Below, piece after piece: positions 20,120-28,369 of a DNA stretch of 64,000 bases. Both the position numbers and the translations under genes were made by a program. Source of the DNA: Pseudomonadota bacterium (GTDB lineage: Bacteria; Pseudomonadota; Alphaproteobacteria; Rhizobiales; Xanthobacteraceae); assembly GCA_023451825.1 (NCBI GenBank), contig JAEXYA010000066.1, positions 1-64,000 of the forward strand, written 5' to 3'. The notes under the pieces are model-generated. The model was not told the DNA's origin. It did not search any database and was given only the letters and a program-made list of their open reading frames with translations. The first letter of the stretch is position 1. Each line of letters begins with the position of its first letter.

Positions 20120-22258
20120 TCAGTCCTGAATCTTCGAGAAATCCGCCACCGCGCGCGTCGCCGCACGGATCTCGTTCAAGAGCTTCAGACGATTTTCGCG
20201 CACGGCCGCGTCGTCGTCATTGACCTTCACCTTGTCGAAGAACGCATCCACTGCCGGGCGCAGCTTGGCCATCGCGGCCATGGCGCCGGCGAAGTCTTCC
20301 TTCGCCACCGCGGCGCTCGCTTCCGGCCCGACTTCGGCGATCGCCTTGGCCAGCGCCTTCTCTTCGTCGAGCTTGAACAGCGCCGCATCCGGCGTACCGT
20401 CGAACGAGCGCTTGTCCTTCTTCTCCTCGATGGCGAGGATGTTGCTGGCGCGCTTGGTGCCGGCCAGCAGGTTCTTGCCATCGTCGCTATCCAAGAACTT
20501 ACCCAGCGCCTCGACGCGACGGACCACCATCAACAGATCGTCCTGACCGCCGAGCGCGAACACGGCATCGACGAGATCGTGCCGCGCGCCCTGATCGCGA
20601 AGCTGGACCTTGAGGCGATCGGCGAAGAAGGCGAGAAGATCGCCTTCGTGAGGAGTGACGATGGTCTTACCGATACCTGTAGCAATTTTGTCCGCATTAG
20701 CTGCCAGCTGCACGCCCATATCTTTGAGCGGGCGACTTACGATCTTTTCGAGCCCTAACCGCAGATCGTTGTCGAGCAAAATACGGATAACACCCAGCGC
20801 TGCACGACGCAGAGCGAACGGGTCTTTAGATCCAGTTGGCTTCTCGTCGATCGCCCAAAAACCAACGAGCGTATCGAGCTTATCGGCAAGCGCTACCGCA
20901 ATGCTCACCGCATCGTTCGGCACGCTGTCGCCAGCGCCCTGCGGCTTCCAGTGATCTTCGCTTGCTGCCGCGACAGACGCATCTTCACCATGCGCCAGCG
21001 CGTAGTACTTGCCCATCAACCCCTGCAATTCAGGGAATTCACCGACGACCTCCGTCAGCAAATCCGCCTTCGCAAGCTGAGCAGCGCGCTTCGTCTTCGC
21101 GGGATCAGCGCCGACCAGCGGTGCAATCTCGCCGGCCAGACGCTCGATGCGCTTGATGCGTTCGGCCTGGGTGCCGAGCTTTTCGTGAAACACGATCTGA
21201 TCGAATTTCGGCAGCCGGTCTTCCAGCTTCGTCTTCAGGTCGGTCTCATAGAAGAACTTCGCATCCGACAACCGCGCGCGGATGACGCGTTCGTTGCCGG
21301 CGATGATGGCGGCGCCGCCGTCACTGGCTTCGATATTCGCCGTGAGGATGAACTTGTTGGTGAGCTTTTCCGTCTTCGGATCGCGCACCACAAAACATTT
21401 CTGGTTGGCGCGGATGGTGGCGCGGATCACCTCGTCGGGGATCGACAGGAAGTCAGCATCGAACGACCCCATCAGCACCACCGGCCATTCGACCAGGCCG
21501 GAGACTTCATCCAGCAGAGCGGGATCCTCGACCAGCTCAAAGCCCTGCGCAAAGGTCAGCTGGCGCGCATCCGCCAGGATGATCTCCTTGCGGCGCTCGG
21601 GATCGAGCACGACCTTGGCATGCTGCAGCTTGGCCACGTAATCGTCGAAGCGGCGCACCTCGATCTCGCCGGGCGCGAGGAAGCGATGGCCACGCGTGGT
21701 CTGGCCGATGCTGACGCCGGGGAGATCGAACTTCACGATTTCCGGCTCTTCGGTCTCCATGCCGAAGGTGGCGACGATGGAATGCAGCGGACGCACCCAG
21801 GTCAGCGCGCTCGACTTGATCGACGCCTCGCCCCAGCGCATCTGCTTCGGCCACGGGAAGGTGCGGACCACCATCGGCAGGATCTCGGCGAGCACATCGA
21901 TAGCCGGCTTGCCCGGCTTCTCCGTGAGCGCGATGTAGAAATCGCCCTTGGGATCGCGCTGGATTTTTGCCTCATCAATGGAATTCAGGCCGGTGGCTTT
22001 CAGGAAGCCGGCAATCGCCGCTTCGGCGCCGCCGACGCGCGGGCCCTTGCGCTCCTGCTTGAGATCGGGCTGGCGGGCGGGAATGCCATGCACGGTGAGC
22101 GCGAGGCGACGCGGGGTCGCAAAGGCTTTCGCGCCTTCATAGACGAGGCCGGCATCGACGAGCTTGTCGGTGACCATGCGGCGCAGGTCTTCCGCCGCCT
22201 TGGCCTGCATGCGGGCGGGAATTTCTTCGGAGAACAGTTCGAGGAGAAGATCGGGCAT
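20120..22258 (-). CDS. glyS: Glycyl-tRNA synthetase beta subunit
   Basis: A 712-residue beta subunit of the alpha2beta2 bacterial glycyl-tRNA synthetase, which provides tRNA recognition and the HD-like and anticodon-binding parts. The N-terminus MPDLLLELFSEEIPARM is the family signature. The C-terminal segment (about 600-700) is the anticodon-binding helical domain. The ATG at 22258 shares one base with the glyQ stop (TGATG), so the two subunits are co-translated in equal amounts. Confidence 0.95.
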   Translation of the reverse strand: MPDLLLELFSEEIPARMQAKAAEDLRRMVTDKLVDAGLVYEGAKAFATPRRLALTVHGIPARQPDLKQERKGPRVGGAEAAIAGFLKATGLNSIDEAKIQRDPKGDFYIALTEKPGKPAIDVLAEILPMVVRTFPWPKQMRWGEASIKSSALTWVRPLHSIVATFGMETEEPEIVKFDLPGVSIGQTTRGHRFLAPGEIEVRRFDDYVAKLQHAKVVLDPERRKEIILADARQLTFAQGFELVEDPALLDEVSGLVEWPVVLMGSFDADFLSIPDEVIRATIRANQKCFVVRDPKTEKLTNKFILTANIEASDGGAAIIAGNERVIRARLSDAKFFYETDLKTKLEDRLPKFDQIVFHEKLGTQAERIKRIERLAGEIAPLVGADPAKTKRAAQLAKADLLTEVVGEFPELQGLMGKYYALAHGEDASVAAASEDHWKPQGAGDSVPNDAVSIAVALADKLDTLVGFWAIDEKPTGSKDPFALRRAALGVIRILLDNDLRLGLEKIVSRPLKDMGVQLAANADKIATGIGKTIVTPHEGDLLAFFADRLKVQLRDQGARHDLVDAVFALGGQDDLLMVVRRVEALGKFLDSDDGKNLLAGTKRASNILAIEEKKDKRSFDGTPDAALFKLDEEKALAKAIAEVGPEASAAVAKEDFAGAMAAMAKLRPAVDAFFDKVKVNDDDAAVRENRLKLLNEIRAATRAVADFSKIQD

Positions 22259-23193
22259 CAGGCAGCGCTTCCGGCTTCGGTGTGCACCCATGCTTCGCCG
22301 CAGGCTTTGGCCAGCTCGCGCACGCGCATGATGTAGCTCTGGCGTTCGGTGACGGAGATCACGCCGCGCGCATCGAGCAGATTGAAAACATGGCTGGCCT
22401 TGATGCACTGGTCATAGGCCGGCAGCGCCATCAGATGCTCCTCGCGCTTGTCGCTTTTCCAGCCGGCATCGAGATACTTCTTGCAGGCGGTCTCGGCCAT
22501 CTTGAACTGCTCGAACAGCATCGCCGTATCGGCATGTTCAAAGTTGTGCCGCGAATATTCCTGCTCGGCCTGCAGGAAGACGTCGCCATAGGTCACCTTC
22601 TCGGCGCCTTCGCGGCCGTTGAAGTTGAGATCATAGACGCGGTCGACGCCCTGGACATACATGGCAAGACGCTCGAGGCCGTAAGTGAGCTCGCCTGCCA
22701 CGGGGGCGCATTCGACGCCGGCGACCTGCTGGAAATAGGTGAACTGCGAGACTTCCATGCCGTCGCACCAGCATTCCCAGCCGAGACCCCAGGCACCCAG
22801 CGGCGGGCTTTCCCAGTCGTCCTCGACGAAGCGCACGTCATGCAAGGCGGTGTCGATGCCGATGGCCTTCAGCGACTGCAGATAGAGGTCCTGCAGATTG
22901 GCCGGAGACGGCTTCATGATCACCTGGAACTGGTAATAATGCTGCAGCCGGTTCGGGTTCTCACCATAGCGGCCATCCTTCGGCCGGCGCGACGGCTGCA
23001 CATAGGCGGCCTTCCACGGTTTTGGGCCGAGGGCCCGGAGTGTCGTCGCGGGATGGAAGGTGCCGGCGCCCATTTCCATGTCATAGGGTTGCAGGATCAC
23101 GCAGCCCTGCTCGGCCCAGAACCGCTGCAGAGCGAGAATGAAACCCTGGAACGAACGTTCCGGGCGCATATGCGGAGGCAGGGAGTCCGTCAT
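22258..23193 (-). CDS. glyQ: Glycyl-tRNA synthetase alpha subunit
   Basis: A 311-residue class II catalytic subunit. Family signatures are FQGFILALQRFWAEQGCVILQPYDMEMGAG near residues 15-45 (motif 1 region), the RRPKDGRYGENPNRLQHYYQ stretch (motif 2) and YGLERLAMYVQGVDRVYDL (motif 3). It forms glycyl-adenylate and passes glycine to tRNA-Gly with GlyS. First gene of glyQS, with its promoter expected between 23,194 and 23,413. Confidence 0.96.
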   Translation of the reverse strand: MTDSLPPHMRPERSFQGFILALQRFWAEQGCVILQPYDMEMGAGTFHPATTLRALGPKPWKAAYVQPSRRPKDGRYGENPNRLQHYYQFQVIMKPSPANLQDLYLQSLKAIGIDTALHDVRFVEDDWESPPLGAWGLGWECWCDGMEVSQFTYFQQVAGVECAPVAGELTYGLERLAMYVQGVDRVYDLNFNGREGAEKVTYGDVFLQAEQEYSRHNFEHADTAMLFEQFKMAETACKKYLDAGWKSDKREEHLMALPAYDQCIKASHVFNLLDARGVISVTERQSYIMRVRELAKACGEAWVHTEAGSAA

Positions 23194-23351
23194 GTTTTTG
23201 GGTGTATCCGGGCCGGTTTTTGAAGGATTCGCGCCAAGGGCGATCGAGGCGGCGGAACGTATCGACGCGGGCCAGTGGAATCAAGGCGATCCGCCGCAGG
23301 GCGGAACGAAAGCGGGACGGACCGCGTTGATCCGGCGAACCCCAAGTCTGC

Positions 23352-23393
23352 CGCCGGTCAGGAGGACATGCCCGTCCTCGGACCGGCGTTTTT
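23352..23393 (+). terminator. Strong plus-strand terminator with no upstream gene
   Basis: Stem CGCCGGTC (23352-23359) with GACCGGCG (23381-23388), inner stem GAGGAC / GTCCTC, 6-nt loop ATGCCC, then TTTTT on the plus strand. The neighbouring genes on both sides are on the minus strand, so it does not terminate any gene I annotate. Confidence 0.75.
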
Positions 23394-23413
23394 ATTCGTA
23401 GCCTGGATGGAGC

Positions 23414-23620
23414 CTAGCCCGGCCGATAGGCGCCGGTGACGGGATCGCGGCGGAGGGTTTTTGGTTCGGGTGCTGATGTCTCCGCCATGCGCGCCTGACG
23501 GGCCGCATCGAGTTCCTGATTGACGCGCTTCACGGTGCGATAGGCCCAGCGGACCACGGCAGCGCTTCCCAGCGCACCGGCAACGGCAACCAGCGGCGGC
23601 ATTTTGGCATCCTTGCTCAT
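23414..23620 (-). CDS. Small hypothetical protein with one hydrophobic helix
   Basis: A 68-residue protein. Residues 9-25 (PPLVAVAGALGSAAVVRW) form a single hydrophobic helix, followed by a basic amphipathic segment and a C-terminal RRDPVTGAYRPG. That tail (DPxTGxYRP) is common in small rhizobial proteins of unknown role. GGGAAGGGGG upstream of ATG 23620 is a good ribosome-binding site. No partner gene. Confidence 0.7.
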   Translation of the reverse strand: MSKDAKMPPLVAVAGALGSAAVVRWAYRTVKRVNQELDAARQARMAETSAPEPKTLRRDPVTGAYRPG

Positions 23621-23689
23621 GACGAGCCCCCTTCCCGATAATCTCGCTCAACTGCTGGCGCGGGACAATGGCGGTTTGGGGGATGGACG

Positions 23690-23855
23690 ACCACCCAACA
23701 CTCCGCCCTCATCCTGAGGATCGGCCCCTTGGCCGCGTCTCCCAGCGAATGGCAAAGCCATTCGCAAGGGATGGCCGCACGCTCCGAGCCCGGCCAACTC
23801 ATGGTTCGAGACGCGCGCCAAGGGGCGCGCTCCTCACCATGAGGGACTGAGATCG
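23690..23855. repeat. Family D repeat, copy 3, reversed
   Basis: Reverse complement of copies 1 and 2, with the GCGAATGGCAAAGCCATTCGC palindrome and CTCCTCACCATGAGG arm. It abuts the 3' end of the S49 peptidase gene. Confidence 0.85.
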
Positions 23856-23859
23856 GAGT

Positions 23860-24744
23860 TCAAAATCCGTAGCGCGACCACAAGGCGCGGGTTTCCAGCG
23901 TGGTCACGATCTGGTCCGGCAGATCGGCGAGCCCACCGAGTTCCATCTGCGCGCCGCTGGACGACTTTCGCCCGAGCAGGTTCGACAGCATCCCCGTCGG
24001 CTGCGCGATGACCGGTGTTTTCACCTCGTCGCCATAGCGGGCGCGAAGCACCGAGCGGAGATCGCCGATGGCATCGACCAGACCATAGTCGACCGACTTC
24101 TCGCCGGCCCAATAGGCGCCGGTGAACAGCTCGTCTTCCGGCCCTTTCAGCCGCGCGCCGCGGCTGTCCTTCACCAGATTGATGAAGATCGCATGGATCT
24201 CGCGCTGGAGCTGCTTCAGCCGCGCCACGTCGTCGGGATTCTCCGGCAGGAACGGATCGAGCGTCGCCTTGTGCTCGCCCGCCGTATAGAGCCGCCGCTC
24301 GACGCCGATCTTCTTGATCAGTTCCTGGAATCCGAAGGTGCCACCGACCACGCCGATGGAGCCGACGATGGAGGACGGATCGACAAAGATCTCGTCACCG
24401 GCGCAAGCGATCATATAGCCGCCCGACGCCGCGACATCCTCGACGAACACGAACACCGGCAGCTTCTTCTCGGCGGCGAGTTGGCGGATGCGCAGATAAA
24501 TTTGCCGTGATTGCACCGGCGATCCGCCGGGCGAATTCACCACCAGCGCGACCGCTTTCGCATTTTTCGTGGCGAAGGCTTTATCCAGCAATTTGCCGAC
24601 GCCCGCGAGCGACATCCCCGGCCGCAGCGGCGTCACCGCGCCGATGGTGCCGGACAAACGCACCACCGGGACCACCACACTCGCGCGGCGGAAACGCGCA
24701 GGCAGCAGCCTTGAGATCGCCGCTTTCAAACCGGATTCGCTCAT
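23860..24744 (-). CDS. S49 peptidase, signal peptide peptidase A-like
   Basis: A 294-residue serine peptidase of the SppA family, which cleaves leftover signal peptides in the membrane. The Ser/Lys dyad is visible: Ser107 in VAASGGYM and Lys159 in TAGEHKATLDPF, 52 residues apart, as in Bacillus SppA (Ser147/Lys199). The conserved VNSPGGSP stretch is at 69-76. The N-terminus has only a weak hydrophobic run, so it may be peripheral or cytosolic rather than firmly anchored. It is the short single-domain type. No operon partner. Confidence 0.87.
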   Translation of the reverse strand: MSESGLKAAISRLLPARFRRASVVVPVVRLSGTIGAVTPLRPGMSLAGVGKLLDKAFATKNAKAVALVVNSPGGSPVQSRQIYLRIRQLAAEKKLPVFVFVEDVAASGGYMIACAGDEIFVDPSSIVGSIGVVGGTFGFQELIKKIGVERRLYTAGEHKATLDPFLPENPDDVARLKQLQREIHAIFINLVKDSRGARLKGPEDELFTGAYWAGEKSVDYGLVDAIGDLRSVLRARYGDEVKTPVIAQPTGMLSNLLGRKSSSGAQMELGGLADLPDQIVTTLETRALWSRYGF

Positions 24745-24853
24745 AGAAGGTTACCTCGACATTAACCGTAATTTATCACGCGCGTGTCATTGAACCGCGA
24801 GAGAGTTTCAGCGTTTGCAAACCATACTTGCTAAACGCGCGTAGGGAATGAGC

Positions 24854-24952
24854 ATGAAGATTTATCTGCTGATGCTGATCATCGGTACGCTACTGACCGC
24901 GATCCATTTGACGTCCGCGCCGCAGAAGCGTTCCGAAACAGCTCCCCAGTAA
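24854..24952 (+). CDS. Small putative membrane peptide
   Basis: A 32-residue open frame, MKIYLLMLIIGTLLTAIHL followed by a short polar tail, i.e. one membrane helix. AGGGA at 24843-24847 sits 6 nt upstream of ATG 24854; an ATG at 24848 would add two residues. It lies alone between the divergent S49 peptidase gene and the convergent methyltransferase. Coding is supported only by the ribosome-binding site, codon choice and helix, so it remains tentative. Confidence 0.45.
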   Translation: MKIYLLMLIIGTLLTAIHLTSAPQKRSETAPQ

Positions 24953-24969
24953 TACCCCTGGCGCATCGC

Positions 24970-25731
24970 TCACAGCGATGCCCATGGAAGCGCTATCTGC
25001 CCCTCTAGGATTTTCTGGATATGGGCATCAGGCCCGCCCTTCGCATCCCGTAACGCAATGCCGGGATGAATTGCCGCAGGCGCCCTCCCCCCTTTCACTG
25101 CACGCACCAAAATCCTGATCGCCGGCGCCGCGGCATCGCCATGCACCGGCAGCAACATCAGCGAACCGAAGCCGCGATCGAGCGCTGCAAGCACATCGGC
25201 GATTCCATCAGCCCGCCAGATCATCGTCAGCACGCCGTTCGATTTCAGCACGCGGCGCGCGGCGTGGATCCATGTCACGAGCGTATCGTCCGTCGCGACA
25301 TGTGCGATCTCGCGCGCTCTGTCCGGCGAGGCGCGATGACGCGTGGGATCGTTGAAGGGCGGATTCATGAGGACGGCATCGGCGCTGTCGGGTGGAAGAC
25401 CGACGGCGGCGAATGTTTCGGCACTGGAAGCGAGATCGAGCGTGATCACGTCGGCAGCGAGTTCATTGGCCTCGGCATTGTGACGCGCGAGATCGGCAAA
25501 GTCCGGATTGATCTCGATCAGGGCGAGCGAAAGGCCAGCCACACGCCGGGCGACGGCGAGCCCCGCCGTCCCGACGCCGGCCCCGAAATCCAGCACGCGC
25601 TGGCCCGATCGAGCCGATGTCGCGGCGGCAAGGAGAATAGCATCATGCCCCGCGCGATGGCCCGAGGCCGGCTGCCGCAACAGCAGCTGGCCACCGAGCA
25701 CGCGGTCATCGGTGGTCGCAATCGGCTTCAT
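24970..25731 (-). CDS. TrmN6-like SAM-dependent methyltransferase
   Basis: A 253-residue class I methyltransferase. SAM-binding motif VLDFGAGVGTAGL at 46-58 and the adenine-N6 motif NPPF at 123-126 place it with the tRNA1(Val) A37 methyltransferase TrmN6/YfiC. The N-terminal DDRVLGGQLLLRQPASGHRAGHDAILLAAA is the group's signature. It overlaps the DUF2007 gene by ATGA (25728-25731), so they form an operon. tRNA rather than protein or RNA of another kind as substrate is inferred. Confidence 0.82.
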   Translation of the reverse strand: MKPIATTDDRVLGGQLLLRQPASGHRAGHDAILLAAATSARSGQRVLDFGAGVGTAGLAVARRVAGLSLALIEINPDFADLARHNAEANELAADVITLDLASSAETFAAVGLPPDSADAVLMNPPFNDPTRHRASPDRAREIAHVATDDTLVTWIHAARRVLKSNGVLTMIWRADGIADVLAALDRGFGSLMLLPVHGDAAAPAIRILVRAVKGGRAPAAIHPGIALRDAKGGPDAHIQKILEGQIALPWASL

Positions 25732-25979
25732 TGGCCCTCGGGGCGCAACTCATGCGCGAGCCCGGCCTCCGTCAAAATCGCGCGCGCTTCCCGCGCATCG
25801 TCGTCATGCACGAGAATCCGGCGCGGAATGACGCCGAGCGAGCCTTCCAGCACGCTCATATTCTGGTCCAGCACGAGATGATGGATATTGGCGCCGTCGA
25901 GCAGCGCACCGACCGCCGAGACCAGCACCACATCGTTCGTCCGCATGATTTCGCGCAATTGACCACCATTCCTGTTCAC
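25728..25979 (-). CDS. DUF2007 protein
   Basis: An 83-residue soluble protein of the DUF2007 type (putative signal-transducing, ferredoxin-like fold), with the family core LREIMRTNDVVLVSAVGALLD and HHLVLDQNMSVLEGSLG. Function unknown. It precedes the methyltransferase gene with an ATGA overlap, and the two are divergent from ispB. The start is uncertain: the ATG at 25979 or the internal ATG at 25946; family members usually begin close to the LREIMRTND segment. Confidence 0.75.
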   Translation of the reverse strand: MNRNGGQLREIMRTNDVVLVSAVGALLDGANIHHLVLDQNMSVLEGSLGVIPRRILVHDDDAREARAILTEAGLAHELRPEGQ

Positions 25980-26181
25980 GACCGGTATATCTGGATTTGA
26001 TCCAGGTTCCCTAGCCCTTGCCGCGCCCGCGCGCAGTTCCTATTCTGCGGACATATTGTCTAACCGGCCCTATCTGCGCATGAATTTACATGATTTTCGC
26101 GCGAATTCGGCCTATCAGGGCGTGCGCGCAAGCCGGCCACGGTATGCTGCGCGACGACCCTGCAATTCGGAGACTTTTAGC

Positions 26182-27192
26182 GTGGCGGTGATTGTTCCTT
26201 TCGAGAGTCACGCAACAGCGTCGATCGACCAGCTTGTGAGCCTTGTCTCGGCCGACATGGAGCGCGTGAACGCGACCATCCTGTCGCGCACCGGCTCCGA
26301 CGTCACCATGATTCCGGAAGTCGCCAACCACCTGATCTCCTCGGGCGGCAAGCGCCTGCGTCCGATGCTCACCCTCGCGATGGCCAATCTCACCGGCTAC
26401 ACCGGCGACGGCCATATCAAGCTCGCCGCCGCCGTCGAATTCATGCACACCGCGACGCTGCTGCATGACGACGTGGTCGATCAGAGCGAATTGCGCCGCG
26501 GCAAACTGTCCGCGCGCATGCTGTGGGGCAATGAAGCCTCGGTGCTGGTCGGCGACTTCCTGCTCGGCCAGGCGTTTCGCATGATGGTCGAGGTCGGCTC
26601 GCTGCGCGCGCTGGACATCCTGTCCTCGGCTGCTGCGACCATCGCCGAGGGCGAAGTGATGCAGCTCGCCGCCGCCAAGAACACGGCGACCACGGAAGAC
26701 GAATATCTTGCGGTCATCCGCGGCAAGACGGCTGAGCTGTTTGCCGCCGCCTGCGAAGTCGGCCCGGTCATCGCCAACCGTCCGAAGGCCGAGCAGACGG
26801 CGTGCCGTTCGGTCGGCATGAATCTCGGCATCGCGTTCCAGCTCGTCGATGACGTGCTCGATTACGGCGGCAAGGCCGCCAAACTCGGCAAGAATGTCGG
26901 CGACGATTTCCGCGAGGGCAAGATCACGCTGCCGGTGGTGCTGGCCTTCCGCCGCGGCAACGACGCCGAGCGCGAATTCTGGATCAAGTCGCTGGAGCGC
27001 GGCGAGATCGGCGACGGCGATCTCGATCATGCGATTGGTTTGATGACCAAGCACCGCGCGCTGGAAGACACGATCAGCCGCGCGCATCACTATGGCGCGA
27101 TGGCTGTCGACGCGTTGGCGCTGTTCCCGCCCTCGCCGATGAAGACGGCGCTGGAACAGGTGGTGGCGTTCTGCCTGGCAAGAACGCACTAA
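26182..27192 (+). CDS. ispB: Octaprenyl diphosphate synthase-type polyprenyl synthetase
   Basis: A 336-residue trans-prenyltransferase that elongates farnesyl diphosphate with isopentenyl diphosphate to make the ubiquinone side chain. Both Asp-rich motifs are present: DDVVD at 96-100 and DDVLD at 223-227, with GKRLRP at 56-61. The GTG at 26182 has GGAG 9 nt upstream and gives the family length; the longer open frame starting with TTG would add 42 unlikely residues. Its last 119 bp are overlapped antisense by the extended tail of the next gene. Confidence 0.9.
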   Translation: MAVIVPFESHATASIDQLVSLVSADMERVNATILSRTGSDVTMIPEVANHLISSGGKRLRPMLTLAMANLTGYTGDGHIKLAAAVEFMHTATLLHDDVVDQSELRRGKLSARMLWGNEASVLVGDFLLGQAFRMMVEVGSLRALDILSSAAATIAEGEVMQLAAAKNTATTEDEYLAVIRGKTAELFAAACEVGPVIANRPKAEQTACRSVGMNLGIAFQLVDDVLDYGGKAAKLGKNVGDDFREGKITLPVVLAFRRGNDAEREFWIKSLERGEIGDGDLDHAIGLMTKHRALEDTISRAHHYGAMAVDALALFPPSPMKTALEQVVAFCLARTH

Positions 27193-28231
27193 GCGCAACT
27201 GCCTGAAGTCTCCCTCCCCGGAGCGAAGCGAATGGGGAGGGTCCGCCGATAGGCGGGGGTGGGGTCTCTCCCCACGTGACATCGGAGTGTGGGGAAGCAC
27301 CCCACCCGTCACGTTTGTTCGCTACGCTCTCAAACGCGCCACCCTCCCCACGGCGCGCGCCGTCGCGCGCGTGGGGGAGGGACAAGCGCGAGATCCGCGC
27401 CACCAATTCCTTGATTAGCATCGTGATCCGCCCGTCCGGCTTTTCCAGTTCTGCCATGATCGAGAAGTGATCCGCGCCGGGGATTTCCTCATAGCTCACC
27501 GGCAATCCCCGCTGCGCGCGATACACCGCGAGATCGGCCGTCTGCTGGCGCAAGATTGGCAGTTCGGCACCGCCAACCACCAGCGCCAGCGGCTTGTCTG
27601 GCGCGTCCTGCATCAGCGGTGACTGCCGCTTCGACATCGCCTCGTCCAACTTCAGCTTCTCATTGAGATAGGACGCGCGGATCGGCTCGAGATCGTAGAT
27701 GCCGGAAATGGCGACACCGCCCTTCACCTTCGGATGCGACAGCACCGATGCGGTGAGATGGCCACCGGCCGACCAGCCCGTCACCACGATCCGATCCGCA
27801 TCGATACCGAGGCTGCCTGCCTGCGCCACCAGCGCATCGACGCCGGCATGGATCTCGGCGACGATCTCGTCCAGCGTCGCATCGGGCGCCAGCGTGTAGC
27901 CGATGGCGGCGACATTGATGCCGTGCGCGATGGGGCCGGCCGCGAAGCAGGTGAAGAAATCCTTCGAGCGCATCTGCCAGTAGCCGCCATGGATCAGCAG
28001 CAGCACCGGGCCGCCTTCCGTAACCTTGATCAGATCGATCCTGTTGCGCTCGCGCGGGCCGTAAGCGAGGTCGAGATGCGCGGGATATTTGGCCTTCATG
28101 GCATCGGAGCGCTGGCCCCAGCCATTGGCGATCTCGGCGCTGCCAACGACGGCGACGCTGTTGTTGAGCCCGGCATCGAGCTGCTCGCGCGACATCGCAC
28201 GCCAGTTGGAATCGCCGAAGGGATTACTCAT
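27074..28231 (-). CDS. Alpha/beta hydrolase with repeat-derived C-terminal tail
   Basis: A 385-residue open frame. Residues 1-282 are a normal esterase/formamidase-like hydrolase: oxyanion motif HGGYW at 81-85, nucleophile Ser154 in GWSAGG and His255 in ADHFSI; the HGGYW pattern is common in kynurenine formamidase-like enzymes. Residues 283-341 are translated from the family E repeat and are Arg/Gly/Pro-rich. Residues 342-385 are read from the antisense strand of the ispB 3' end. The original stop was probably lost when the repeat arrived. ATG 28231 has AAGGA 8 nt upstream. Divergent from the amidase gene. Confidence 0.75.
   Translation of the reverse strand: MSNPFGDSNWRAMSREQLDAGLNNSVAVVGSAEIANGWGQRSDAMKAKYPAHLDLAYGPRERNRIDLIKVTEGGPVLLLIHGGYWQMRSKDFFTCFAAGPIAHGINVAAIGYTLAPDATLDEIVAEIHAGVDALVAQAGSLGIDADRIVVTGWSAGGHLTASVLSHPKVKGGVAISGIYDLEPIRASYLNEKLKLDEAMSKRQSPLMQDAPDKPLALVVGGAELPILRQQTADLAVYRAQRGLPVSYEEIPGADHFSIMAELEKPDGRITMLIKELVARISRLSLPHARDGARRGEGGAFESVANKRDGWGASPHSDVTWGETPPPPIGGPSPFASLRGGRLQAVALSAFLPGRTPPPVPAPSSSARAGTAPTRRQPSRHSDARG
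27209..27382. repeat. Family E repeat, copy 3
   Basis: Begins TCTCCCTCCCCGGAGCGAAG and ends GTGGGGGAGGGA, same plan as at 14,042-14,452. Here it is read through in frame by the hydrolase gene on the minus strand. Confidence 0.85.
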
Positions 28232-28369
28232 GGTTGTTGTCCTTAGCTGCATCTCTGCTTTGTGCGGCGCGGCCGCTGGCGCGTCCCAATTATGCAAGAA
28301 ATGGGCTAGACCGCCACGCATCAGACCAGCATTCTGCGCCCAACTTTCTGCATCACACTGGAGACGTGC

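Noticed and set aside
23138..23401. An 87-codon plus-strand frame ending near the orphan terminator
   Set aside because: No ribosome-binding site, no recognisable family, and it starts inside the glyQ 5' end; the terminator is better explained by a possible non-coding RNA.
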